A stretch of DNA of 7,945 nt, from positions 1-7,945 of the forward strand of contig CAZVPF010000080.1 in assembly GCA_964628195.1 (NCBI GenBank), in the 5' to 3' direction. The number at the start of each line of letters is the position of its first letter. The first letter of the stretch is position 1. Both the position numbers and the translations under genes were made by a program. This document shows positions 1 to 6,415 of this stretch, in pieces. The notes beneath the pieces were generated by a model that had not been told where the DNA came from, did no database searches, and was given only the letters and a program-made list of their open reading frames with translations. The DNA is from CAZVPF01 sp964628195. Lineage in GTDB: Bacteria; Planctomycetota; Phycisphaerae; Sedimentisphaerales; Anaerohalosphaeraceae.

Positions 1-57
1 GTCGCCCATGTGTGCTTCACGGATGGCGATGAGGGCTTCGATGAAGCTGGTGGCCCC
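1..57. other. Left-edge fragment, coding status undecided
   Basis: This stretch lies between the window edge and the first heptamer array. Two frames are open through it. On the minus strand one frame reads as a plausible protein piece (…SFIEALIAIREAHMGD…) with mostly C or G in third positions. That frame meets an in-frame TAG inside the array, and its only ATG (at 9-7) has no Shine-Dalgarno. On the plus strand a frame ends at a TAA inside the array (61-63), giving a C-terminus …DEAGGPL. I do not recognise either protein. It could be the 3' end of a plus-strand gene or a minus-strand gene that lost its start to the array. Confidence 0.2.
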
Positions 58-58
58 C

Positions 59-142
59 TATAACCTATAACCTACCCCCTATAACCTATATCCTATAACC
101 TACCCCCTATAACCTATATCCTATAACCTATCCCCTATAACC
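59..142 (-). repeat. Heptamer tandem array (12 units), left copy
   Basis: Twelve 7-bp units run without a break in register. Written on the plus strand they are TATAACC (seven copies), TACCCCC (two), TATATCC (two) and TATCCCC (one). Read on the minus strand the main unit is GGTTATA, the same family as the two arrays at the right end of the window but in opposite orientation. The order shows a higher period: 66-93 and 94-121 are identical 28-bp blocks of four units. The array starts 14 nt after the stop codon of the minus-strand secretin gene, with its G-rich strand as the sense strand. No direct-repeat/spacer alternation is present, so it is not a CRISPR. Confidence 0.95.
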
Positions 143-156
143 TTGTCAATTCCAAA

Positions 157-2124
157 TCACTGAGCAGGTGCCGTCTCAGCGGGCTTTTCGGGCTGCGGTG
201 CCGCTGCCGGCTTCTCGGACTCTGGAGCAGGCGCCGGTTTCTGCTCGGGCGCAGGTTCCTTCTCCGGAGCGGGCTTTTGCTGCTTGGCCTTTTCTTCAGC
301 CTCATCTTTAGCCTCTTGGGCCTCCTGCTTTGCCTTATTAGCTTCCTGCTCGGCTTTGCGGGCTTCGGCTTCGGCCTTGGCCTTGGCTGCTGCTTCTGCT
401 TTGGCTTTTGCCTCAGCGGCGGCCTTGGCTTTTGCTTCGGCTTCTGCCTTGGCCTTTTGGGCCTCGGCTTCGGCTTTTGCCTTTTGCGCCTCTGCCCAGG
501 CCTTTTCAGCCTCGGAGTAGGCCTTTTCCGCTTCTTCCTTTGCCTTTTGAGACTCCGCTTTGGCCTTGTCGGCAAGGGCCTTGGCCTTGGATGCTTCCTG
601 GCGGGCCTTTTCTGTTTCCATTTCTTTGATCTTAAGCTCAGCGGCAATGCGCTCGGCTTCTGCCTTTTTCTCCTCGGCAAACTGCTCGGCGCGGGACTTT
701 TCCTTTTCAAGGACTGTCTTTTCGTGCTGAACCTTCTCAAGTTGTGTCTCTGTCTCTGAGGCTTTTCTTTCAACATGTTCTGTATACTTCTTCTGCCCGA
801 ACGGGTCGGTCATTGTCTTGAGCAGGCCGCGTTTGGTCTCCGGGTTCTCGTGTTTCCTGCGGATCTTTTCGATCATCTCTACGTGATCTTCACCGGTACT
901 CGATATGCTCGGTGTAAGAATAAACAGTATCTCCTTGCCCTTTGCCTCCTCGTCCTTACTTGAGAACAGAATCCCGAGTAAGGGTATATCTTTAAGAAGT
1001 GGAACTCCCCTGACAATGCCTATCTGCTCGGATTTTCTTATTCCGCCGATTATAAGGCTTCCGCCCGGTTTTATCCTGCATTCGTCGTTTTCAATCTTTC
1101 TTTCAGTAAGTATCAGCTTTTGCGATACACCCTCCGGTGCCTTTGACCCGATAGACGCCGAAACTTTAAGACCTATCGACCCGTCTGCATAAGCTGTGGG
1201 AACAACTTCAAGTGAATCAATAACATCCTTATATTCTGTTATAGAGTAAGGGTTGTCGATATCTTTTCCTGAAACTGTTTTAGTGATCGGTACAGAATCC
1301 GATGTTCTTATTATTGCCTTTTTCCCATTGATTACTCGCAAAGAAGGATTCATCAGAACCTTTGTATAACCTCTTGATATTAGTATATCAATAACAGATC
1401 TAAATATGCTGCCGTTTTCGTCACGAGCTACTTCAACTTTCAAGCCTGAACTTCTTCTTAAAGCATCTCTGGCAGCCGCGCCGGGAAAATTTGGTAAGGT
1501 TGAACCATTATCCTGTTTTGCCAATACATTTACTGTCTGGCCCAACGCATCGCCAACAGTTTTAATTGCACCTGATTTATGCCCTAATAGATCACTAATT
1601 TCAAGGGTAGTCTCGTAATCGAGTGTCACATCCGCAAACAACTCCGATATCAGACAGTCCACCTTGATCTGTATTGGCGGAACGTCAACTTTGCTGAGAA
1701 AGTCGAGTGCAAATTCCGCCTCCTCTTCATTAGGCAACTGGACAATAAGCTGGTTTGTTGCTTCGTTGGTACTGTTCTTGTAACCAAGCTGCTGCTGAAT
1801 AAGGCCGGACAGTATCTTTGGCGAATGATGTCTTGTAAAATAAAACAGCTTTGTACCCTTGCCGTTTGTTACTATCTGCGGCGGCTCGCGGTAAACTTCA
1901 GGCAGGGGGTTGTAGATGTCTGTTGAAGGTTCGACGTTGCTCACTTCCCTGAGCAGGTCCTTGGAATGTATTTCAACATGTTCTTTATCGAAAAACTGGC
2001 CTACTTCCGAAGAACACCCCGAAAAAAGCAGCATGACAATTACCGCCGGTACAAGGCGGGAATATACATTACCCGACGGCGACAGTGCGTCGAAACAAAA
2101 ATGTAGTAAACTTCTTTTTAACAT
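157..2124 (-). CDS. Secretin-family outer-membrane lipoprotein with long coiled-coil and Pro-rich C-terminal extension
   Basis: Predicted 655-aa secretin, the family that forms ring-shaped outer-membrane channels in type II/III secretion and type IV pili. Numbering from ATG 2124: residues about 24-37 are hydrophobic and end in FSGC, a lipobox-like site with Cys37 followed by Ser, suggesting lipidation and outer-membrane sorting. About 90-150 resembles a small N-type ring domain. About 230-408 is the secretin core, with the hallmark VPLLKDIPLLGILF at 374-387 followed by KEILFILTPSI. Odd part: about 453-615 is one long charged Ala/Lys/Glu helix (TolA-like composition, probable coiled coil), then a Pro/Ala/Glu tail to the end. 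Known secretins usually stop soon after the core. The ATG at 2124 has AGGAAG just upstream. An upstream GTG at 2160 overlaps the -10 element and is unlikely. No pilus or secretion ATPase gene lies nearby in view, so the specific system is unknown. Family call sure, role not. Confidence 0.88.
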   Translation of the reverse strand: MLKRSLLHFCFDALSPSGNVYSRLVPAVIVMLLFSGCSSEVGQFFDKEHVEIHSKDLLREVSNVEPSTDIYNPLPEVYREPPQIVTNGKGTKLFYFTRHHSPKILSGLIQQQLGYKNSTNEATNQLIVQLPNEEEAEFALDFLSKVDVPPIQIKVDCLISELFADVTLDYETTLEISDLLGHKSGAIKTVGDALGQTVNVLAKQDNGSTLPNFPGAAARDALRRSSGLKVEVARDENGSIFRSVIDILISRGYTKVLMNPSLRVINGKKAIIRTSDSVPITKTVSGKDIDNPYSITEYKDVIDSLEVVPTAYADGSIGLKVSASIGSKAPEGVSQKLILTERKIENDECRIKPGGSLIIGGIRKSEQIGIVRGVPLLKDIPLLGILFSSKDEEAKGKEILFILTPSISSTGEDHVEMIEKIRRKHENPETKRGLLKTMTDPFGQKKYTEHVERKASETETQLEKVQHEKTVLEKEKSRAEQFAEEKKAEAERIAAELKIKEMETEKARQEASKAKALADKAKAESQKAKEEAEKAYSEAEKAWAEAQKAKAEAEAQKAKAEAEAKAKAAAEAKAKAEAAAKAKAEAEARKAEQEANKAKQEAQEAKDEAEEKAKQQKPAPEKEPAPEQKPAPAPESEKPAAAPQPEKPAETAPAQ

Positions 2125-2127
2125 TAA

Positions 2128-2133
2128 CTTCCT
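2128..2133 (-). promoter_or_regulatory. Ribosome binding site fixing the secretin start
   Basis: AGGAAG on the minus strand lies 3 nt before the ATG at 2124 (its AGGA core is 5 nt away). The alternative in-frame GTG at 2160 has no comparable site and sits inside the predicted promoter, so this site decides the start. Confidence 0.6.
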
Positions 2134-2152
2134 GCAGGTCTTATAAAATGAT

Positions 2153-2182
2153 ATTATCACTTCTTTTGTCGGCTAAAGTCAA
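2153..2182 (-). promoter_or_regulatory. Sigma70-type promoter for the secretin gene
   Basis: Minus strand: TTGACT (2182-2177, 5 of 6 to consensus), an 18-bp spacer, then GATAAT (2158-2153, 5 of 6). The predicted start point is near 2146, giving a leader of about 22 nt that contains the AGGAAG site. The -35 overlaps one copy of a 9-bp sequence (AAGAGATTT on the plus strand, 2181-2189) that recurs inside the divergent rimO promoter. Confidence 0.6.
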
Positions 2183-2211
2183 GAGATTTCTCCAATTTGT
2201 TCAGAGGGTAT

Positions 2212-2240
2212 TAGACAAGTTAAGAGATTTTTGTTAAAAT
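2212..2240 (+). promoter_or_regulatory. Sigma70-type promoter for rimO, predicted leaderless
   Basis: TAGACA (2212-2217, 5 of 6), a 17-bp spacer, then TAAAAT (2235-2240, 5 of 6) with a TGT just upstream as an extended -10. The usual start point about 7 nt past the -10 would be at about 2247, the A of the rimO ATG. No Shine-Dalgarno precedes that ATG, which fits a leaderless transcript. A second AAGAGATTT copy (2222-2230) lies between the two hexamers. Confidence 0.5.
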
Positions 2241-2246
2241 TTTTTC

Positions 2247-3644
2247 ATGACACAAAATATAAAAAATAAAGATTTAACCGTCTCGCTTATCTCGCTCGGC
2301 TGCCCGAAGAACCTTGTCGACTCCGAGGTCATGCTCGCACGACTCGGCTCGGCGGGTTTTGTCATCACTGCCAGTGCTGAAAACGCCGATATCGCAATTA
2401 TCAATACCTGCGGATTCATTGCACCCGCTAAGCAGGAGGCTTGCGACCACATAGGGGATATACTTAAGCTCAAGGCAAAAGGTTCGATAAAAGCGGTAAT
2501 TGTTACCGGCTGCCTCGCCCAGCGAAGCGGACCGGAGCTTGCCCAGCGGTTCCCCGAGATTGACGCGATAGTCGGTCTTGATATGCGTGATGATATAGCT
2601 TGCATCATCGAGCGGGTCCTTTCGGGTGACCCCGCCGATAAAGACGCTGCCGCTTTGGACAACTGTTTTACCCCTGTCACACAGCCCCGCCGCCGCGACG
2701 TTAAGGTCCCCGATGACAGCGAAAGGCTGCTTGTAACACCGCCTCACTGGGCTTACCTCAGGATTAGCGAAGGCTGCGACAGGCATTGCAGTTTTTGTAC
2801 AATACCTGCGATAAGAGGCCCTTTCCGCAGCAAGCAGCCCGATGAAGTCTTCGCCGAAGCCGAGTCACTCGTTGCCTCAGGCACGCGCGAGATTATTGTA
2901 ATCGCCCAGGATACCACCAACTACGGCAGGGACCTCGGACTGAAAAACGGCCTTGCGAGCTTGATAAAACGGTTTGAGGGCATCGACGGTCTCGACTGGC
3001 TGCGGATAATGTACATGTACCCCGCCGGGATTGATGATGAACTTATCGAGACAATAGCCAATAGCGAAAAATGCGTTAATTATATTGATATGCCCATACA
3101 GCACGCATCCGACTCCGTGCTTGAGGCGATGAAACGCCCCGAACGCCGCGCCGACCTAAAACGGCTGATCGAAAAGCTGCGAACCGAAATACCCGCTGTA
3201 GTGCTTCGCAGCACCGTTATCGCCGGTTTTCCCGGTGAGTCGCAGGAGGATTTTGAAACGCTGATGGATTTCGTTAAGTGGGCCCGGTTCGATGCGCTGG
3301 GCTGTTTTACGTATTACCCCGAGCAGGGCACCGAGTCAGCCGATTTTGATAACCAGTTGCCCGAAGAGTTGAAAAACGATCGTGCCGAGCAGGTCATGCT
3401 CGCCCAGCAGCAGATAGCCTTCGAGAATAACGAAAAACTTCTCGGCAAAGAGTTTCAATGCGTTATCGACCACGTAACACCCGGCAAGGGTCACAAGCGG
3501 ATAGGAACCGCCAGATACTACGGCCAGGCCCCCGAGATAGACAGTGTTTGCATTGTTAAAAAGTGCAGATCCGACGTCGGCGACGTTATCCGGGTCCGCG
3601 TGTCGGGATATGAAAATTACGATATCCTGTCAAAAGAAATATAG
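2247..3644 (+). CDS. rimO: Ribosomal protein S12 methylthiotransferase RimO
   Basis: 465-aa radical-SAM methylthiotransferase that places a methylthio group on the conserved aspartate of ribosomal protein S12, in the cytoplasm. The N-terminal MTTase domain carries the three Cys that bind the auxiliary 4Fe-4S cluster: Cys19 (SLGCPKN), Cys55 (NTCGF) and Cys89 (TGCLAQR). The radical-SAM motif is C-x3-C-x2-C at Cys177, 181 and 184, in the context EGCDRHCSFCTIPAIRG. This reads as RimO rather than the tRNA enzyme MiaB, which normally has a different sequence after the third Cys. A TRAM-like domain fills about 395-465. Length is close to the family norm. No Shine-Dalgarno precedes the ATG. A promoter whose start point coincides with the ATG suggests leaderless translation. 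pgsA follows after 59 nt without a terminator, so the two are probably cotranscribed. Confidence 0.95.
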   Translation: MTQNIKNKDLTVSLISLGCPKNLVDSEVMLARLGSAGFVITASAENADIAIINTCGFIAPAKQEACDHIGDILKLKAKGSIKAVIVTGCLAQRSGPELAQRFPEIDAIVGLDMRDDIACIIERVLSGDPADKDAAALDNCFTPVTQPRRRDVKVPDDSERLLVTPPHWAYLRISEGCDRHCSFCTIPAIRGPFRSKQPDEVFAEAESLVASGTREIIVIAQDTTNYGRDLGLKNGLASLIKRFEGIDGLDWLRIMYMYPAGIDDELIETIANSEKCVNYIDMPIQHASDSVLEAMKRPERRADLKRLIEKLRTEIPAVVLRSTVIAGFPGESQEDFETLMDFVKWARFDALGCFTYYPEQGTESADFDNQLPEELKNDRAEQVMLAQQQIAFENNEKLLGKEFQCVIDHVTPGKGHKRIGTARYYGQAPEIDSVCIVKKCRSDVGDVIRVRVSGYENYDILSKEI

Positions 3645-3693
3645 TTGCTATTTCCCGGCAGGGCGGTAAACTGCGTGAAATTTTTATTCTTGC

Positions 3694-3697
3694 GGAG
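3694..3697 (+). promoter_or_regulatory. Ribosome binding site fixing the pgsA start
   Basis: GGAG lies 6 nt before GTG at 3704 and only 3 nt before the in-frame TTG at 3701. The spacing favours the GTG. Confidence 0.5.
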
Positions 3698-3703
3698 AAT
3701 TTG

Positions 3704-4345
3704 GTGGCCTTTGACTTTAGAAACCGGGTTCTGAAACATATACCAAACACTATAACACTCGCGCGCTTTGTTATGACAGTGGTGTTTTTGGGCATGGTTC
3801 TCTATTCACCGCGTGTCGAGGACCTGACGCTCTGGATGGACTGGGCGTTTGTGCTTTTTGTGATGACCGGACTGACCGACGCGATTGACGGCAAGCTGGC
3901 AAGGATGTTCGAGGTAACCAGCAAGTTCGGCAGGGTAATGGACCCCCTCGCCGATAAGGTGCTCGTCTGCGGGTCATTTATATGTTTCGCGGTTATCGCA
4001 AGGCCGATCCTTTTTCCGGAGGTGATACCCCCTGCCCTGCAGCACGTAATTCACTGGGGCGTAGCGATTATAATTATCCTGCGCGAGGCGGTGGTTACTT
4101 ATATCCGCCAGACCGCCGAGGCAAGGGGAATAAGTTTCGCAGCCAACGCCTGGGGCAAGCTCAAGATGTTTATACAGGCCTTCGGTATAGGAAATGTGGT
4201 AATAAAAATGGCACACGTGCCCGAGGCGAATTGGGGCATGTGGTTTACCGCCGTAACCTTCACTATAATGATAGTGGCGACCGTGATGTCCGGAGTGCAG
4301 TACGTAACCAGGCGCGAGGCCCGACAGGCCGGACTGGGATTTTAA
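3704..4345 (+). CDS. pgsA: CDP-diacylglycerol--glycerol-3-phosphate 3-phosphatidyltransferase
   Basis: Inner-membrane enzyme of 213 aa. It swaps CMP of CDP-diacylglycerol for glycerol 3-phosphate, giving phosphatidylglycerol phosphate, the committed step to phosphatidylglycerol and cardiolipin. The CDP-alcohol phosphatidyltransferase signature D-x2-DG-x2-AR-x8-G-x3-D-x3-D is complete: Asp59, Asp62, Gly63, Ala66, Arg67, Gly76, Asp80 and Asp84, counted from GTG 3704. The early PNTITLARF stretch and the later R-E-x-V…A-x-WGKLK block favour PgsA over the phosphatidylserine synthase branch. Several hydrophobic segments (about 13-35, 45-57, 86-105, 114-132, 155-168, 181-198) fit a multi-pass protein. 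It lies 59 nt after rimO on the same strand and ends at a hairpin terminator. The start is GTG, or TTG one codon earlier. The substrate is inferred from family resemblance. Confidence 0.9.
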   Translation: MAFDFRNRVLKHIPNTITLARFVMTVVFLGMVLYSPRVEDLTLWMDWAFVLFVMTGLTDAIDGKLARMFEVTSKFGRVMDPLADKVLVCGSFICFAVIARPILFPEVIPPALQHVIHWGVAIIIILREAVVTYIRQTAEARGISFAANAWGKLKMFIQAFGIGNVVIKMAHVPEANWGMWFTAVTFTIMIVATVMSGVQYVTRREARQAGLGF

Positions 4346-4355
4346 GTCTTGAGTC

Positions 4356-4392
4356 GCTGTTTTAAGGTGTTTAAGGCTTAATACAGCTTTTT
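4356..4392 (+). terminator. Rho-independent terminator after pgsA, overlapping the aroB 3' end
   Basis: Arms 4356-4366 and 4377-4387 pair over 10 of 11 positions (one T-T mismatch) around a 10-nt loop, followed by TTTTT at 4388-4392. The T-run is on the plus strand, so it should end the rimO-pgsA transcript. It begins 11 nt past the pgsA stop and covers the last codons of the convergent aroB. On the minus strand no T-run follows the hairpin. Confidence 0.65.
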
Positions 4393-5478
4393 GAGTGTGT
4401 TTATCGTTGTTTCTTTGTCGACCTCGCGAACCCACTGATCACCGGTTTTGGATACCCTGCCGATTTCTTCGAGCAGGATGAATTTCGGCCAACCGGCGAC
4501 GGATTTTTTGTCACGTTTTATTATTTCGACAAGCTGGTCAACTTCTATACCCGGCGGAATTTTCAGCGGGACATTCAGTCGCGAAAGTACGTTTTTAATG
4601 CGTTCAGTGCGTTTTTCATTGCCGAGAGACATTTGATTTTCAATAAGCGACGCGCCGATAATACCTATTGCGACCGCTTCACCGTGCAGCAGCGTATAGT
4701 TTGAGGCAGATTCCACCGCGTGACCTATTGTGTGGCCGTAATTAAGAACCCGGCGGAGATTTTTTTCTTTAGGGTCCGCTTCGACTACTGCTGCTTTAAT
4801 AGTGCAGTTGCGAAAAGCCAGTTCCTCGAGAACATCCGGTTTTCGGGCGATGATATCCTCAATGCGGGATTCAATGAACTCGAAATAATCCCGGTCCCAG
4901 ATAAGGGAGTGTTTTACCGATTCCACAAGCCCGCTTCTAAATTCCCTGTCATCAAGGGTTTGCAGCGTATTTACGTCGATATAAACCGCTGTGGGCTGAT
5001 GGAAAACCCCGAACGCGTTCTTGCTGAGAGTCGAGTCGACGCCCGTTTTGCCGCCTACGGATGAATCGGCCTGGGAGACTGTCGTAGTCGGTATGTGAAC
5101 CACGGGCGTGCCGCGTTTGAAAATACCCGCCACGAAGCCCGCGATGTCGCCGACCGTGCCGCCTCCGAGTGCGATAACAACAGTGTCGCGGCCTAAAAAG
5201 GCCTTTTCCATATTTTCGACAATATTTATCACGGTTTGGATGTGTTTTGACTGTTCGCCGGGAGGGTCTATGATGTATTTTGGTACGTAAGTATCAGCAG
5301 TTAAAGTGTTTACATGACCGGCACGGTCGAGGTTCGAGTCGGTTACAAGGAAGAGATTTTTTCCGGGGAAATTGTTTTTAATTTCAGCCGCAAGGGTATC
5401 GACCAGGCCGGAGCCAATGGTTATGGAATAGCCGGAAATCGGCTCTGAGGGCACTGAAACGTCGATTTTCCTGGTCAT
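4378..5478 (-). CDS. aroB: 3-dehydroquinate synthase
   Basis: 366-aa cytoplasmic enzyme of the shikimate pathway. It converts DAHP to 3-dehydroquinate using NAD+ and a divalent metal, usually Zn2+ or Co2+. Signature blocks are present in order: ALGGGTVGD (103-111) for NAD binding, RGTPVVHIPTTTVSQADSSV (122-141) followed by GGKTGVD, and GLVESVKH (183-190). NYGHTIGHA (246-254) and LHGEAVAIG (264-272) complete the set. The metal ligands by family pattern are Glu186, His249 and His265, with the usual 63- and 16-residue spacing. Length is normal. The ATG shares its A with the TGA of apt upstream (TGATG), so translation is likely coupled. The 3' end converges on pgsA, 32 nt apart, and is covered by that operon's terminator hairpin. 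Pairing with apt has no obvious pathway logic. Confidence 0.96.
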   Translation of the reverse strand: MTRKIDVSVPSEPISGYSITIGSGLVDTLAAEIKNNFPGKNLFLVTDSNLDRAGHVNTLTADTYVPKYIIDPPGEQSKHIQTVINIVENMEKAFLGRDTVVIALGGGTVGDIAGFVAGIFKRGTPVVHIPTTTVSQADSSVGGKTGVDSTLSKNAFGVFHQPTAVYIDVNTLQTLDDREFRSGLVESVKHSLIWDRDYFEFIESRIEDIIARKPDVLEELAFRNCTIKAAVVEADPKEKNLRRVLNYGHTIGHAVESASNYTLLHGEAVAIGIIGASLIENQMSLGNEKRTERIKNVLSRLNVPLKIPPGIEVDQLVEIIKRDKKSVAGWPKFILLEEIGRVSKTGDQWVREVDKETTINTLKKLY

Positions 5479-5999
5479 CAGTATGTCATCACCGTATGAA
5501 TTTCGTAATTTTTAAGTTTGTCCCGGCCTTTCAGGAATTCGAGCTCGATCATGAAGGTCAAACCGACGATCTGGGCGCCGAGCGATTCGACGAGTTTGCA
5601 GGCCGTCGACATGGTGCCGCCGGTGGCGAGAAGGTCGTCTATCATAAGGACTCGATCGCCCTTTTTAACAGCGTCAGTGTGGATTTCAACGGTGTCGGTG
5701 CCGTATTCGAGGTCGTATTCGATTGCTTTGACTTCGTGGGGGAGTTTGCCTTTTTTGCGGATCGGGACAAAGCCGGCGTTGAGGGCGTTGGCGACAGCCG
5801 AGCCGAAGATAAAGCCCCGGGCCTCGACAGCGGCGACGTAATCTATGTTCTTGTCCCTAAAGGGGTTAGCGAGAGATTCGATGGCCCAGGCAAGGGCCTG
5901 CTTGTCGCCGAGAAGGGGGGTGATATCGCGGAAAATGATGCCCTTTTCGGGAAAATCAGGTATGTCGCGTATGTATTTTTTGAGTGCTTCGTTTTTCAT
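5478..5999 (-). CDS. apt: Adenine phosphoribosyltransferase
   Basis: 173-aa cytoplasmic purine-salvage enzyme that joins adenine and PRPP to give AMP. The N-terminus has the family-typical KYIRDIPDFPEKGIIFRDIT. The flexible-loop region KGKLPHEV is at about 84-91. The PRPP-binding motif is VLMIDDLLATGGT at about 117-129, followed by the usual LGAQIVG helix-strand. An EARGFIFG block (59-66) matches the conserved adenine-side region. ATG at 5999 is chosen because AAAGGAGA lies 3 nt upstream. A GTG at 6017 in the same frame would add six residues but has no such site. It is the first gene of an operon with aroB, overlapping it by 1 nt. Confidence 0.96.
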   Translation of the reverse strand: MKNEALKKYIRDIPDFPEKGIIFRDITPLLGDKQALAWAIESLANPFRDKNIDYVAAVEARGFIFGSAVANALNAGFVPIRKKGKLPHEVKAIEYDLEYGTDTVEIHTDAVKKGDRVLMIDDLLATGGTMSTACKLVESLGAQIVGLTFMIELEFLKGRDKLKNYEIHTVMTY

Positions 6000-6002
6000 A
6001 AA

Positions 6003-6010
6003 TCTCCTTT
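6003..6010 (-). promoter_or_regulatory. Ribosome binding site fixing the apt start
   Basis: AAAGGAGA on the minus strand ends 3 nt before ATG 5999. It is the strongest Shine-Dalgarno in the window and rules against the upstream GTG at 6017. Confidence 0.75.
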
Positions 6011-6038
6011 TTGGCACTGAAAACGCTTATTACAGGGA

Positions 6039-6067
6039 TATATAACACAAAAACAAAGTTTAGTCAC
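6039..6067 (-). promoter_or_regulatory. Possible promoter for apt-aroB
   Basis: Minus strand: GTGACT (6067-6062, 4 of 6), a 17-bp spacer, then TATATA (6044-6039, 4 of 6) with TGT just upstream as an extended -10. The start point would be near 6032, leaving a short leader of about 32 nt with the AAAGGAGA site. Position is good but both hexamers are imperfect. Confidence 0.4.
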
Positions 6068-6344
6068 TATGAAAAAATTGACTATTGGCAATGATTGGAC
6101 GGTTAGTTATTGCGACATATTGAATCCTGTAATCCTTTTGTTTGTGGTGGTACATAAATTGCAACTATATGTTTAGCGGTGTCGGGCCGTCTGGCGCTGT
6201 TATTTGTAAACCTATTATGTGTAAAGAGTTATAATAAAAGTAAATGAAGGGGAAGTTTTGTCAGATAGCTGAAAGATGTATATTTTTTCGACAAAAAACG
6301 GAAAAATTCAGTGCTCAAAATATCATTTAAAAAGCCTGAATTTT

Positions 6345-6374
6345 CGTGATTTTTATTAATTTTCCGTGATTTTT
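6345..6374 (+). repeat. Direct repeat, 20-bp period, upstream of the dehydratase gene
   Basis: CGTGATTTTT occurs at 6345-6354 and again at 6365-6374, exactly 20 bp apart, about two helical turns. The surrounding T- and A-runs would favour bent DNA. Two in-phase copies about 40-70 bp before a start codon could be an operator, but this is inference. Confidence 0.45.
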
Positions 6375-6415
6375 TAATAATTTTCATTTACCGAAAAAAG
6401 CAAGGAAAAAGTAAT

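Larger units (their letters stand above)
6000..6415. other. AT-rich divergent intergenic region
   Basis: 416 bp with no gene I can support. The left end holds the apt ribosome binding site and probable promoter. A perfect TATAAT lies at 6230-6235 on the plus strand, 180 nt before the dehydratase gene, but the nearest -35-like TTGTAA (6204-6209) is 20 bp away, too far for a good promoter. A GC-rich patch (about 6175-6199) stands out from the AT-rich surround. An inverted repeat pairs 6303-6311 with 6336-6344 (9 bp, 24-nt loop). A 10-bp direct repeat follows at 6345 and 6365. AAGGA (6402-6406), 9 nt before the ATG, is the ribosome binding site of the next gene. No riboswitch or RNA gene is recognised. 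Confidence 0.6.

Noticed and set aside
59..142. CRISPR array
   Set aside because: Units are contiguous 7-mers with no spacers, and no cas gene is present. The same holds for 7377-7440 and 7818-7893.
135..776. Long open frames on both strands across the secretin C-terminal region (for example 277-759 plus, 135-776 minus)
   Set aside because: They are products of the biased Ala/Lys/Glu codon run in the real minus-strand frame. The alternatives are low-complexity Leu/Phe/Gly or Arg/Pro/Lys strings with no recognisable family.
2125..2160. GTG at 2160 as the secretin start
   Set aside because: The codon overlaps the -10 element of a good promoter, so it would not be on the mRNA. ATG 2124 has its own AGGAAG site.
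3974..4435. Minus-strand 153-aa and plus-strand 127-aa open frames over pgsA
   Set aside because: They run across or out of frame with a gene that carries a full CDP-alcohol phosphatidyltransferase motif. No domain is recognisable in either.
5496..6020. Plus-strand 174-aa open frame over apt
   Set aside because: It is the antisense shadow of apt, with no family resemblance and no ribosome binding site.
6069..6176. 35-codon open frame starting MKKLTIGNDW with a hydrophobic C-terminal half
   Set aside because: No Shine-Dalgarno and no promoter aimed at it. A frame this short is expected by chance in AT-rich DNA.
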